Below, piece by piece: positions 8,362 through 17,484 of a DNA stretch of 64,000 nucleotides. Each line of letters begins with the position of its first letter. Position 1 is the first letter of the stretch. The notes under the pieces are model-generated. The model saw nothing but the letters and a program-made list of their open reading frames with translations, was not told where the DNA came from and made no database searches. Location: assembly GCF_016650815.1 (NCBI RefSeq), contig NZ_JAEKEZ010000015.1, forward strand, positions 1 through 64,000, written 5' to 3'. Position numbers and translations under genes: made by a program. The DNA is from Pseudomonas sp. TH31. Its GTDB lineage: Bacteria; Pseudomonadota; Gammaproteobacteria; Pseudomonadales; Pseudomonadaceae.

Positions 8362-9510
8362 ATGAGCAGCACGTTCTTCATCCCATCCGTAAACATGATG
8401 GGCATAGGCAGTCTTGATGAAGCCATGGACGCTATTCGCAAATATGGCTTTCGTCATGCACTTATCGTAACCGACGCCGGGCTGGCAAAAGCCGGGGTCG
8501 CGGACAACGTCGCCAAACTGCTTTCAGCTCAGGACATCAACGCGACCATATTCGATGGTGCCAAGCCAAATCCGACTGTTGGCAACGTCGAAAAAGGTCT
8601 GGAGCAACTCAAGCTCAGCCGCGCCGACTTCATCATCTCCCTGGGTGGGGGCTCTCCCCATGACTGTGCCAAGGGCATCGCCTTGTGTGCCACCAATGGC
8701 GGACATATCAGTGACTATGAAGGTGTCGATCAATCTGCCAAGCCACAAATGCCACTGATTGCCATCAATACCACGGCGGGCACAGCCAGTGAGATGACCC
8801 GCTTTTGTATCATCACCGACGAAACCCGCCACGTGAAAATGGCCATCGTCGACCGTAACGTGACACCCCTGCTGTCGGTTAACGACCCCTCATTGATGGC
8901 CGGTATGCCTAAAGGCCTGACCGCCGCCACCGGCATGGATGCCTTGACCCATGCCATCGAAGCCTACGTTTCAACCGCAGCCACGCCAATTACCGATGCC
9001 TGCGCGCTCAAGGCCGTGGAATTGATCTCTGCCAATCTGCGCGACGCGGTTACCGACGGCGGCAACATGCAGGCGCGGGAAAACATGGCCTATGCACAGT
9101 TTTTGGCCGGGATGGCGTTCAACAATGCCTCCCTTGGCTACGTGCACGCCATGGCACACCAACTGGGTGGGTTCTATGACCTGCCGCACGGTGTCTGCAA
9201 CGCGATCCTGCTGCCTCACGTCGAGAGCTTCAACGCCAGCGTTTGCCCGGTTCTCCTCAATGACGTAGCAAAGGCGATGGGGCTTGATACCCAACACCTT
9301 GACCACGAACAAGGCGCTGCGGCAGCCATTGCCGCCATCCGTAAATTGTCTTCGGATATCGGCATTCCGAGTGGCTTGGCTGAATTGGGAGTCAAGGCAG
9401 ATGACATTCCAGTACTGGCGGCCAATGCCATGAAAGACGCCTGCGGTTTCACTAACCCTCGACCCGCAGAACAGGCGCAGATCGAAGAGATTTTCCACGC
9501 AGCCATGTGA
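8362..9510 (+). CDS. yiaY: Iron-containing alcohol dehydrogenase, YiaY type
   Basis: A 382-aa group III alcohol dehydrogenase. The NAD-binding motif [14 protein letters not shown] and the iron-binding segments ([11 protein letters not shown] and [16 protein letters not shown]) are intact. Long blocks such as [20 protein letters not shown] match what I recall of E. coli YiaY, and the length is the same. It oxidises primary alcohols with NAD; the physiological substrate here is unknown. It is monocistronic: a 286-base leader precedes it, and a hairpin (TGAACGCC at 9522-9529, inverse at 9550-9557) follows. It is the last intact chromosomal gene before the element. Confidence 0.9.
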   Translation: MSSTFFIPSVNMMGIGSLDEAMDAIRKYGFRHALIVTDAGLAKAGVADNVAKLLSAQDINATIFDGAKPNPTVGNVEKGLEQLKLSRADFIISLGGGSPHDCAKGIALCATNGGHISDYEGVDQSAKPQMPLIAINTTAGTASEMTRFCIITDETRHVKMAIVDRNVTPLLSVNDPSLMAGMPKGLTAATGMDALTHAIEAYVSTAATPITDACALKAVELISANLRDAVTDGGNMQARENMAYAQFLAGMAFNNASLGYVHAMAHQLGGFYDLPHGVCNAILLPHVESFNASVCPVLLNDVAKAMGLDTQHLDHEQGAAAAIAAIRKLSSDIGIPSGLAELGVKADDIPVLAANAMKDACGFTNPRPAEQAQIEEIFHAAM

Positions 9511-9723
9511 TTACGACGCAATGAACGCCAGGCAACTGACCGGGTACCAGGCGTTCAATTTCGATCCGGATTTCTTCAGGATCTCAACGATCCAAAAACC
9601 GGACAAAAAACCGGGACAGATTTATTTACCCCATGTGCTTCAGCAGCCAAGACTCACTTGAGCCCCACAACCCCAATCCTGATAACCCCCGCCTTTCAGC
9701 CCTACCCACTCCAGCCCCCTCTA

Positions 9724-9822
9724 ATGCCCCCAGTCACCGTCGCCCCCGCCCCGCTCTCCTGCCGCTTCTCCGTCGCCCCGATGATGGATTGGACTGACTT
9801 CTCACCACACGTCAGAAAATAA
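9724..9822 (+). pseudogene. dusA: Severed 5' end of dusA (left junction of the element)
   Basis: ATG 9724 opens 19 codons of a DusA N-terminus (CRFSVAPMMDWTD is the conserved start). After the att core the frame runs into element sequence and stops at 9822. The same RFSVAPMMDWTD recurs in the complete gene at 43.6 kb. This is the original dusA start, cut off from its body when the element integrated. It probably still receives the native dusA promoter. Confidence 0.92.
9781..9794 (+). other. attL core (dusA attachment site)
   Basis: The 14 bases ATGATGGATTGGAC are identical to 43639-43652. The flanking TTCTCCGT and the pyrimidine-rich stretch on the dusA side also match with a few differences. 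This marks the left boundary of the integrated element. Confidence 0.88.
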
Positions 9823-9850
9823 AGGCCCAGATGATGGCCAAAAAACCTCC

Positions 9851-9867
9851 GTACCAATTTCGTACCA
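9851..9867. promoter_or_regulatory. Candidate integrase arm-type sites, left end
   Basis: Two direct GTACCA repeats (9851-9856 and 9862-9867) lie about 60 bases inside attL. The same hexamer or its complement occurs several times beside the integrase gene at the right end (43472-43575). Short repeats at both ends inside the core are what a tyrosine integrase needs for its arm-binding domain. Confidence 0.45.
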
Positions 9868-10065
9868 GCAATATTCTCCCTTCATTAAATTCTGCCTCCT
9901 CTCTTACCTCCTGTAGCAAATTTTAAGCAACCGTTTTCGGCTCCAATCCCGAGCACTGTCGCTACTGTCAAATACCTTGGTGCATTGGCGCCCAACCTCC
10001 ATGAATCCGCCCGATCCATGAAGTTTTTCAAGCTGCTACGCTTTCCTTTTCACGGAGGAATCGCG

Positions 10066-10275
10066 ATGCCAAATACAGACCTGCTCCCTTCCCTGCTGTA
10101 TAAAATCAATGAAAATCAGCTCGCCTTGGAAGCCGGAATTTTGGAACTCTCAAATTGGGTTGAGCAGCGTGGTTCAGCCGAGGTTGCCGACAACGTTCGC
10201 GGCGCCCTGGCGGCTATCGACAGCAACGAAGAATTCATCAAGATGACGATCGCGGTACTGATGACACCGTATTGA
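10066..10275 (+). CDS. Small helical protein, paralogue A (69 aa)
   Basis: Unknown family. ATG 10066 follows a good CGGAGGA site. The sequence is helical and charged. It aligns end to end with the 71-aa protein at 13193: both share MP, an N-Q-L-LEA block (NENQLALEAGILEL against YQNQLVLEAAMMEL), a V-E-x-x-G stretch and a DNxRGAL block. Neither has cysteines in conserved positions or a membrane segment. It precedes the OLD-like nuclease gene by 326 bases on the same strand. Because its twin is tightly coupled to a caspase-like gene, I infer a regulatory, sensor or antitoxin-like role, unproven. Confidence 0.7.
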   Translation: MPNTDLLPSLLYKINENQLALEAGILELSNWVEQRGSAEVADNVRGALAAIDSNEEFIKMTIAVLMTPY

Positions 10276-10601
10276 CTGCTATCGGCCAAAATCGGTCATT
10301 GGGGATGCGTATATGATAAAGGGGCGATTCTAATTGCATTATTGTATATACCGACGAGGCGCTACTATTAGCGCCATCATGGCGCTCGCATGGGATGCTA
10401 GAAAATCAAGCTGTTAAATTGATTATTGTTAGGTTAATAAATAGAACTACTCAGCTAGCCATAGCAAGATCCAGAAAGAGTTTGATTGGTATGAGCAGGA
10501 CGGTCGAATGGCAGCGCGGAGACCTGAAGAAAATCTCTCTTGGAGAAGTTCGGTTAAAGTCGTGAAATTAACTAATTTTCCACATTAACGGATGCGTACT
10601 C
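10276..10601 (+). other. AT-rich spacer ahead of the OLD-like gene
   Basis: There is no convincing gene in these 326 bases. GGCGCT (10358-10363) pairs with AGCGCC (10370-10375) as a small hairpin and GGCGCT recurs just after. The stretch is AT-rich like the following gene, so it may hold that gene's promoter, but I cannot pick one out with confidence. Confidence 0.5.
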
Positions 10602-12481
10602 GTGAATGATATAGTAGTTCCTCTCGCTATAAATATCGAAGTTCAGACAGAAAGCTATCTTTTTAACGGCCATAAGCCTTCGATTACTATTGCTTCCGGT
10701 CTAACGGTCTTGGTTGGACCGAACGGCGCTGGTAAAACCCAAGTGCTTCGCGGGCTAAAATCTGCGCTTCCAAACCATCTTTCTAACTGTACCGCATCGA
10801 AGGTCCGTTATCTATCAGCTGGGCGGGCTAGCCCGCTAGAGCGATTCAGAGCTAGATCTGATAACCCCCATAATTCTGATGACAATCCAACCTATGTTGG
10901 GAATGCATCTTACTCATCACATTGGTACAACTACGAAAGCCTTACAGGCGACTATTTAGTACTCGAGCAAAGGGCCGACCTCCGCCTTAAAGTTCAAGCT
11001 CGCCTACAAGCATTCCTGTCAAGGTCAATTCAACTAACTTGGGGGCAAAGCGGATTAGAAATTCGTATTGTGCCAAATAATGGCGGAGCCACATACCTGG
11101 CAAATAATGAAGCGAGCGGTGTTCTTCAGCTTGCCCCCTTTTGGCAGCTATCTATAACGAAGAAGTTGGCGCACTATTAATCGATGAGCCAGAAATTTCA
11201 TTACATCCACAGTACCAAGCCTTTATTATGCAGGAACTACAAGCTGTTGCAGGTAACCCGTTAACTGAGCCAGGTAAAAAACTCGTTATAATTGCCACGC
11301 ACTCACCTAATATATTGGCACTCCGTTCTGCCTCTGATCTTCCAAGCATGGTGTTCTTTAACGACCAAAATACGCCTCCAATCCAGATCGCGATTGGCTC
11401 CGGCGAGCTAAATAATGTGAAGCTAAAAGCACTAATTGCCCGGCTGACCGCAACTCATCGCCTAGCCTTTTTTGCAAGAAATGTTCTGTTAGTCGAAGGT
11501 CCTAGTGATGAAATAATTACCAGCCAATTAGCTAGAGCGTTACAGCACCCTCTATTAGCGGCAAATACTCAGATAGTGCCCGTTATCGGGAAGTCTGAAT
11601 TTGTCGATGCAATAAAACTGTTCGAAATGATGGGAAAACGAGTCTTTGTTTTAGCAGATTTGGACGCACTAACGGATTCAAACGTTTTAGTAAACAAGTT
11701 TAGTACTAGGCCTGAGGCCAAAGACGCGGCACTAGCCGTGGGTCATAACACCCTCATTGAGCTTGATTACGCAATTCGCTCGAAGTTTTCCGGCATCGTA
11801 CAAAGTCACTGGAGCGCTATACAATCACGAGTGAGCACACATCCTTATTGGGAGCAGTGTAGGGAGGGTGAACACACTGACCAGGTTCGCCGGCGAGCAA
11901 CATTGGCATTTTTAATGAGCAATGGAGGTGAAGACCTAGACGCTCTCACAGGCTCGTCTGACTTTGTTGCTATAAAAAAACGCTTTGCGGTACTATTTGA
12001 AACTCTGGAAGCCGCTGGATGCTTCATTTTGCAAAAAGGCACAGTAGAAGATTATTACAGGAGTACTAATAATAATATATCAAAAATTGATGCAGCAGCT
12101 TTGGAGGCCGAATCATTCGAGGACGCTCCATTCGGCAAGTTTCAAACAAATTATTCCGATATCATAAGAGCGATAGAGGCCGCAGCGCCAATCCAACCAG
12201 TTGATGAAAACCTGTTTTTACGGGAGCGACTGGGTGGAATGCTAGGGGCGATCTTTCAATTCATGGAGACTGCTACACCTTCATCAGAATTGAACTCTCG
12301 GGCTAGAAGCTTCCAGCCAGATGCTAGCATCTTTAACCTGGATAATTGTTCAAGTTTGGACGAGCTGAGGATTCGTGTTTCTATAAACTCACCTTTATTT
12401 CAACGAAATACATTCCCATTCGAGGTCTCTATTAATGAAAACCTCACTAAGACAATCAGAGACAAACTACCAGCCCTATGA
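10602..12481 (+). pseudogene. OLD-like ATP-dependent nuclease (AAA ATPase plus TOPRIM), frameshifted
   Basis: A GTG start at 10602 leads into an ABC-type ATPase with Walker A GPNGAGKT. The frame breaks at the T-run near 11138-11141 (LAPF) and resumes in another frame with Walker B ALLIDEPE, the H-loop IATHSPNIL and a TOPRIM domain (LVEGPSDE and the acidic VLADLDAL). Adding one T to CCCTTTT restores a protein of about 626 aa. OLD-family proteins are nucleases used in phage and plasmid defence; GajA of Gabija is one class, but no UvrD-like GajB is next to it. AT-richness and the upstream small protein mark it as acquired cargo. Mutation, programmed slippage and sequencing error are all possible. 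Confidence 0.8.
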
Positions 12482-13192
12482 GCAACCCCGCTTTAATAGG
12501 CATGATGATACGATTGCTACCGCTCTCACTGGCGGCTTCTGGCCGAAGCTAACTCCTGGGTTGAACGGTCGCTTAGGCCCAGGCTGTGTAACGTTTAACA
12601 ACAAGTTCGACAGTCAGATCCGAAACGAAAATCGCGTTCCTACCTAAGTTTCGGGTCTGCTGATTAACCAAATGCTAGAAAACTTTACGGAGCAATACAG
12701 ACGTTGAAACGGTGCATGCATTTTCACACAGCCTGGGTCGAATGCGGTCGCTCGGTATTTCCGGTGATAGACGAAGGTATGGATAGGGATTCGAACCCCT
12801 TCCAGTAGATCTGTGGACCGCTTCTGCCCAGCGATTACGATACTTTTGTCATTTTTCAATGGGCCTCATACGGTCTATGGCGGCCCTGAATCTGCCCTAA
12901 TTCTGCCCTAAGCCTTTATTCTAAGCAGGCCCCGGGTGGGCACACTGCTCGCCTCGCGAAACAAAGCCCTAAGCAGATTTCGCCGGCGAACGCGGTACGC
13001 GGCCATCAGACTTTGATGGGGCCAAACATCCCAGTGTAGACAGCACTTCCCAAATTTTTTTCACCAGCCCGGCCTCTTGGCTCACAAACATCGAAGATCG
13101 AATACCGTGCGAAGTTCCAAGAAAATTTTAAGCACGCGATAGCTTCGCTCCTCACTGCTATGCTGGGACTGATCAGAACGGAGTCGAAGCAA
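12482..13192. other. Gene-poor spacer of about 710 bases
   Basis: No supported gene is visible. Short open frames here have no ribosome-binding site or recognisable similarity. On the minus strand 12781-12799 resembles a tRNA T-arm (GGGGTTCGAATCCC) but the rest of a tRNA is missing. The last 80 bases share AAATTTTAAGCA-like sequence with the leader of paralogue A (9920s against 13120s), so they may carry a duplicated promoter for paralogue B. Confidence 0.5.
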
Positions 13193-13408
13193 ATGCCAAG
13201 TGAATATTCTTTATCAGATTTGTTGGAAAGAATGTATCAAAACCAGCTTGTGCTGGAGGCTGCGATGATGGAGCTCACGCTGCAAGTCGAGAAAAAGGGA
13301 TTGGCCGAGGTAGGGGACAACATTCGCGGAGCTCTGTGCACGACCAGTGAAAACGAAGGCCACATAAAACAAGGCCTCGCGCGATTGAAGAGACTGGAAA
13401 TTAACTAA
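13193..13408 (+). CDS. Small helical protein, paralogue B (71 aa)
   Basis: Homologue of the protein at 10066; roughly half the positions match, including the NQLVLEA, VEKKGLAEVGDN and IRGAL blocks. ATG 13193 is preceded by an ACGGAGT site. Its stop lies four bases before the longest frame of the next gene, so it forms a two-gene operon with the CHAT-like protein. This arrangement suggests that it controls or partners the putative protease (inference). No known family recognised. Confidence 0.72.
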   Translation: MPSEYSLSDLLERMYQNQLVLEAAMMELTLQVEKKGLAEVGDNIRGALCTTSENEGHIKQGLARLKRLEIN

Positions 13409-13412
13409 CAGA

Positions 13413-14336
13413 TTGATACGCCTCCAACCTATAGTATTGGTACTATTTTATATGACACCGTTAGTCGGTTTCACTTACACCAAAATCGTAATAATTCAAT
13501 CCTTAGAGCGTGAGGAAGTCGAAACAGGAAAAATACTATTCGAATTTTTAGCTTCGCTTGGCACTGATAATGAATCCTATGATGTACCGATTGAGATAAT
13601 AAGCTGCGGGCACGCGGGTCAATTTTTAGAAATATTGCACCAGCTAACTCAAGATGCAACTGCCGGCACCATTCCCCTCCTTCATGTAGAATGCCATGGG
13701 GACCCACTTGATGGTTTGGAGTTTGAGAATAGCAGCACTCTCAGTTGGGAGAGTGTATCCGAAGCGCTTCGCCCATTAAATATAGCCAGTAAATTCAATT
13801 TATTGGCGGTCTTTTCAGCTTGTTTTGGTGCTCATTTTCTTGGGCAAATGGAAGCAATACAACCATCCCCCTGTTGGTGCCTAGTTGCCCCTACCGAGCG
13901 TGTTGACGTGGCAGAGGTAATGGGCGGTTTCCGGGCTTTCTATTCTGCACTTTTCAACGATAACGACATGGGATCTGCCGTTCGAGCGATATCACAATGT
14001 CGTTTGAGTCATGGGAGATGGCTTTCGGAACCAGCGGAGCTATGGTTCGAAAATATGATAACGGGGTATGTCAAAGAGCATTGTAATAAGGAGGCTTCGC
14101 AAAAGCGCGCGAAAGAAATGTTTCGAACACTAAAGAAAAATGGTAACCATCTTAGTATCGGAGCCATACTTAGACAGCTCCGCAAACACAACAGAAAAGT
14201 TCTACCCAACAAGTACTTTGACATCTATTTCATGACAGAACAGATACCAGAAAACTCAAAGCGCTTTGAAAACACTCGAAAACGAGTAGAAATGAGGCTA
14301 ACTGAACTCCGCAACAGTGGACAATATTTCATTTGA
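13413..14336 (+). CDS. CHAT/caspase-like putative cysteine protease
   Basis: A stand-alone protein of up to 307 aa. The central region fits a CHAT (caspase-like) fold: a strand ending LLHVECHGD supplies the candidate catalytic His (about residue 95), then GLEFE, LSWESVSEAL, and a second strand LLAVFSACFG with the candidate catalytic Cys (about 137), then LVAPTERVDV and AFYSALF, which match the usual CHAT tail. The C-terminus is basic and helical and may bind a substrate or partner. The longest frame starts with TTG 13413; ATG 13452 is an alternative. Bacterial CHAT proteins act in abortive defence as effector proteases. Here the only partner is the small protein upstream. Confidence 0.62.
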   Translation: MIRLQPIVLVLFYMTPLVGFTYTKIVIIQSLEREEVETGKILFEFLASLGTDNESYDVPIEIISCGHAGQFLEILHQLTQDATAGTIPLLHVECHGDPLDGLEFENSSTLSWESVSEALRPLNIASKFNLLAVFSACFGAHFLGQMEAIQPSPCWCLVAPTERVDVAEVMGGFRAFYSALFNDNDMGSAVRAISQCRLSHGRWLSEPAELWFENMITGYVKEHCNKEASQKRAKEMFRTLKKNGNHLSIGAILRQLRKHNRKVLPNKYFDIYFMTEQIPENSKRFENTRKRVEMRLTELRNSGQYFI

Positions 14337-14520
14337 ATGGCTACTCGTTAACAACGCCAAATCGCAAATCAAAGCTGTTAGTCTCGCAGACAAATTTTCA
14401 AACCTGGGCGTGAGCATTTATACATAGTCTGTCATTTGCAGTGCAGACGTTAATTCGAATGAGGTAGCAGATCAGAACGAACCAGCCCTTCCTACACTGG
14501 AACTGAAACACAGATCGTAA

Positions 14521-14569
14521 TCGGCTTCCCAAGCTGATAACGAGGGTTCGATTCCCTTCACCCGCTCCA
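14521..14569 (+). pseudogene. 3' fragment of a tRNA-Gly (CCC anticodon region to CCA)
   Basis: The stretch has a complete anticodon loop region (GGCTTCCCAAGC), variable region, T-arm (GAGGGTTCGATTCCCTT) and acceptor 3' strand CACCCGCTCCA. The 5' half of the tRNA is absent. A 3' tRNA half of this kind is the classic scar of an integrative element that used tRNA-Gly as its attachment site, so another mobile element once ended here. Confidence 0.75.
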
Positions 14570-14618
14570 CTGTTTTCAAGGCCTCCAGCCTTACCCGCTT
14601 CAACTTGGTGTCTGTTCA

Positions 14619-14662
14619 GGTGTCTGTTTCTCCAAGACTCCGAACGAATAGAAACAGACACC
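14619..14662. repeat. 12-bp perfect inverted repeat with a flanking direct copy
   Basis: GGTGTCTGTTTC (14619-14630) and its exact complement (14651-14662) flank 20 bases, and a further GGTGTCTGTT lies at 14607-14616. It sits just beyond the tRNA-Gly 3' scrap, where arm-type or excisionase sites of the lost element would be expected. The function is inferred only from position. Confidence 0.55.
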
Positions 14663-14719
14663 AGCGCTTCGACGAGCCTCACCCCTCTCCGCAACAAACC
14701 TGAACATCGACCAGCCACA

Positions 14720-14795
14720 TCAGAACAGCCTTCGCAGCGTTGAGGGTTCCCAAGTCATGATCACCACTCCGCCACTCTCCCTTTGCCCGGCCCGC
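14720..14795 (-). pseudogene. 3' scrap of a second DNA adenine methylase
   Basis: On the minus strand the sequence encodes GGVVIMTWEPSTLRRLF then TGA at 14720. This matches the C-terminus of the intact Dam-type gene at 19934-20743 (GELVIMNWEPAALG...). DNA identity is visible around CATCAGAACAGCC and TCATGATCAC. No upstream part of the gene remains here. It is a remnant of a related prophage end, showing that this arm was assembled by recombination between similar elements. Confidence 0.65.
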
Positions 14796-15033
14796 GATGA
14801 CGATTGCAATCAGCCAGAAGCCAACTTTCGTAACGATGGCCGCTAGTGCGCAAAAGGCCACCATTCAAACCCTCATGCTAGTGCGGTTACCATCCGCTCT
14901 CTGCAATGACATGGAACAGGGAAATCAGCGCTGCTAACAGAAATTGTCCTACAGCCAGCGCTTGTGCTTCCCGTTAACGTCATTCTGCCCCCGCCTCAGG
15001 CCGGGAACCTCCAAGGACGAACAAGGACGCTGC

Positions 15034-16224
15034 ATGAGCGGTTATGTACCCAACCCGCCGAAAGGCTATAGCTATAGCGGCGGCGAGCCTGTCGATACCC
15101 ACGCCCAGCGTTGGGCGGAATACAAAGACCTGGCACCGGAACCAGAAGACAAGCCCGACACCATGGGCTGTGTGTTTGCCAAGAGCTGCAACCTTCCTGA
15201 CGGTGTAATCAATCACAACAACCCAGCCGGGTTTGTGCCCGTTGAGAAATTGGCCGACTACGGACTGTGGGCCGTGCTTGGCACCGGCGCCGCTATTACC
15301 ACCCAAGGCACCCCACTACAACTGGTAGGCGGGTCTGCTACTGGCAGTGCAATTGCTCAACGTCTTGGCGGAAAGCTATCACTGAGGCTGCTGGAAGGAT
15401 CAGGCGTTGTTGGTGCTGGCTTCGTAATGGGCACTATCGGAATGCTGATACCGAACACCAGCATTTCGCCCGACAGCGCCTTCTACACCAACGATCAATA
15501 CGCAACGCTTGAAGCTGGCCGCACACGTGTACGCGTCAACGTAAAGACTTTGCCGGACGGCTCCGTCAACGCATACGGCTTCTACACGGGCGGTAAAGCG
15601 GAATGGGAAAATGTCCCCGTCATCGAGGGCAAGAAAGATGGCGATAAATTCGTTGCTGACATCGGCAACGGGATTGGGCTCACTTGGACGCCAGCGGCAA
15701 GCCCTGACGGTGTGCTGGGTATTCCCGCACTGGAAGGCGCCCCACCGTTACCACCGGTGTGGGTGTATCCGCCGACTGCACAATCTGACACGGTGTTGGC
15801 GAACCCTGCGCATCCCCCTGAGTTCCAAGATGCAATTATCTGGTTCCCTGACTCGGGCATTGAGCCAATCTACATTGTGCTCAGTACGCAGTTTGAGAAG
15901 AACAAGGCGAAGGGCAAGGCCTTTGAGGACTACAAGGAACGCGAGCTACGTGAATCAACACCCGAAGTGGGCAAAGAAGTGACGGCCGAGACCAAAAGCG
16001 GAGTACGCACGAGGTTTGATTTTCTAGGGCGGGATGCAGACGGCAAGATTTCCTGCGTCGAATGCAAATCGTCGGATACAGCACCACTGACTCGCAACCA
16101 AAAACTTGCGTATCCAGAGATCGAAGAAAGCGGTGCAATCGTTGTAGGCAAAGGGAAACCCGGCTTTCCCGGGGGCACCGTAATTCCACCAACTAAAGTC
16201 GAAATTGTTCGACCAGAACCCTGA
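15034..16224 (+). CDS. S-type pyocin-like bacteriocin with PD-(D/E)xK nuclease tip
   Basis: A 396-aa toxin. The N-terminal part (about 1-90) has the MGCVFAKSCNLPDG stretch seen in Pseudomonas S-pyocin-like proteins. A Gly/Ala-rich hydrophobic zone (about 80-150) and a pyocin S-type domain follow (GIGLTWTPAASPDG and WVYPPT, about 230-275). The C-terminus looks like a restriction-type nuclease (RTRFDFLGRD, then VECKSS, then NQKLAYPEI). I take D and E-x-K as the metal site. It probably kills related cells by cutting DNA. ATG 15034 follows AAGGAC. The immunity gene starts 10 bases after the stop. Confidence 0.78.
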   Translation: MSGYVPNPPKGYSYSGGEPVDTHAQRWAEYKDLAPEPEDKPDTMGCVFAKSCNLPDGVINHNNPAGFVPVEKLADYGLWAVLGTGAAITTQGTPLQLVGGSATGSAIAQRLGGKLSLRLLEGSGVVGAGFVMGTIGMLIPNTSISPDSAFYTNDQYATLEAGRTRVRVNVKTLPDGSVNAYGFYTGGKAEWENVPVIEGKKDGDKFVADIGNGIGLTWTPAASPDGVLGIPALEGAPPLPPVWVYPPTAQSDTVLANPAHPPEFQDAIIWFPDSGIEPIYIVLSTQFEKNKAKGKAFEDYKERELRESTPEVGKEVTAETKSGVRTRFDFLGRDADGKISCVECKSSDTAPLTRNQKLAYPEIEESGAIVVGKGKPGFPGGTVIPPTKVEIVRPEP

Positions 16225-16234
16225 GGGAGCAGAC

Positions 16235-16591
16235 ATGTCCATTACAAATCCACAGGTGATTGATATCTGGGCGATCCCGGTTTGGGAACCTGACAACGTG
16301 GTGTTGTATATCTCTGACCACCTCGAATGGGGCGGGGAAACTGAGCAAGGCGAACACCTGCAACTGCTTCAAGACAAGCTCAATACCTACGTTGCATTCA
16401 TCGAGAGCGGCGAGATCTACACCAAGATCCCTAATGCACTTGGGAAGCACCCCATCATTCGCATCAACGGCTTGTATGAGCTGCCAGAGCAAGGCGAGTT
16501 CTTCTTAGACCGCGTTGCACAGACACTAAAGGAAGTGGGTATCGGGTTTGAGTTCGTGCTTGATGCGAATGAAGAGATTCGCAACATGTGA
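16235..16591 (+). CDS. Bacteriocin immunity protein (DUF6572-like)
   Basis: A 118-aa acidic protein directly after the nuclease bacteriocin, with a strong GAGGGAG ribosome-binding site. VIDIWAIP, VVLYISDHLEWG, LLQDKLNTYVAFIESGEIY and the C-terminal GFEF are features I recall from DUF6572-type immunity proteins found beside polymorphic toxins. Acidity suits neutralising a nucleic-acid-binding toxin domain. Its role is strongly supported by position. Confidence 0.75.
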   Translation: MSITNPQVIDIWAIPVWEPDNVVLYISDHLEWGGETEQGEHLQLLQDKLNTYVAFIESGEIYTKIPNALGKHPIIRINGLYELPEQGEFFLDRVAQTLKEVGIGFEFVLDANEEIRNM

Positions 16592-16693
16592 CCGAGGGAA
16601 CATTTGACTGCACCTGGCGCGATGAGTGTATTCAGGACGCCTAAATGATGCTGTTCGTCGCCAAAATCTCGCCACAATCGCGCGCCTGAATTA

Positions 16694-16709
16694 CTGTACA
16701 TAAAACCAG
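16694..16709 (+). promoter_or_regulatory. Putative LexA (SOS) box
   Basis: CTGTACATAAAACCAG keeps the CTG-N10-CAG frame and 12 of 16 positions of the consensus CTGTATATATATACAG. It lies about 25 bases upstream of the zinc-finger/SRAP unit, whose second gene belongs to an SOS-linked family, which makes DNA-damage control plausible. Confidence 0.6.
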
Positions 16710-16732
16710 TATTTGTACAGCGAATCAGGCCC

Positions 16733-17461
16733 ATGAATTTCGACCAGGCAAAAGCGCTGAGACTTCAGCAGTGGCGCTCGACCCTCGACAACCCCTCTTT
16801 CCGAATTCAAAACCCGGAGGCGTATCGCCAGACCCTTCACTCCATGAGCAAGGTCCTAGCCACCGAAGGCTTGATCGACAAGCTTGAGCAATTCGACTTG
16901 GATGAACTGGCGAACGCCGCCTATTGGCACGTCGTCGAGGAACTGCATGATTCGCCGCCACGCTACTGTGGCGCCTCTTCCTATGACGTTGTGGCGCACG
17001 GGAAACCCGAACTATTTGGACGTATTGGTCGTTCAATTTTCCACTTCGCGAGCTCACTCGCAGCCCCTGGCCGGACTACCTACGACGGCAAAATTTATCC
17101 AGATGGCGACGGGGCAAACCTTGTGTTCAAGGCCTCCAAAGCAATTGCCAGAATTACCGGCCTCACATTGACCATGCCTGACGGAACGGTGTGCGACCTC
17201 GTCGAGACTCAGCGAGTTGTCGATGGCGTCACTTACGAGCCGATCGAGGATCCCGACCTGTACCGTGCCCTGGTCGACACCGCCCAAGTCGCCCGGGAGA
17301 GCCACAATTTACGCACGTTCGAAAAAGCACGCCCTCTTCTCGACCTGGCCAGGTTTCATACATGCCCGACCTGTCTTGATTGCTTCGGCCAACGCGACGA
17401 TTGCCCGACTTGCGGCGGCAAGGGGTTTGTAACGAAGCAGACAGTCCCTGGTCTACGCTGA
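16733..17461 (+). CDS. Hypothetical protein with C-terminal DnaJ-like zinc ribbon
   Basis: A 242-aa protein of unknown function. Most of it is soluble and unrecognised. Near the C-terminus CPTCLDCFGQRDDCPTCGGKGF gives four Cys-x-x-Cys-type ligands with the GGKGF ending of DnaJ zinc repeats. It sits behind a LexA-like box and 23 bases ahead of the SRAP gene, so an SOS-associated role is inferred. The DnaJ-like tip alone does not make it a chaperone. Confidence 0.65.
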   Translation: MNFDQAKALRLQQWRSTLDNPSFRIQNPEAYRQTLHSMSKVLATEGLIDKLEQFDLDELANAAYWHVVEELHDSPPRYCGASSYDVVAHGKPELFGRIGRSIFHFASSLAAPGRTTYDGKIYPDGDGANLVFKASKAIARITGLTLTMPDGTVCDLVETQRVVDGVTYEPIEDPDLYRALVDTAQVARESHNLRTFEKARPLLDLARFHTCPTCLDCFGQRDDCPTCGGKGFVTKQTVPGLR

Positions 17462-17484
17462 AAGCACCACGTGAGGACGAGACA

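Noticed and set aside
10602..12481. Gabija system
   Set aside because: The ATPase/TOPRIM gene resembles GajA, but no UvrD-like GajB helicase gene is adjacent; only the general OLD-like label is supported.
12781..12799. tRNA T-arm-like sequence (GGGGTTCGAATCCC on the minus strand)
   Set aside because: The T-stem pairs only partly, and no acceptor, D-arm or anticodon arm can be folded around it; it is probably chance or an unrecognisable remnant.
14800..15033. P-box (PrtN site) upstream of the bacteriocin gene
   Set aside because: A single ATTGTCC-like word is present, but not the repeated ATTGnnGTnn pattern needed for a claim.
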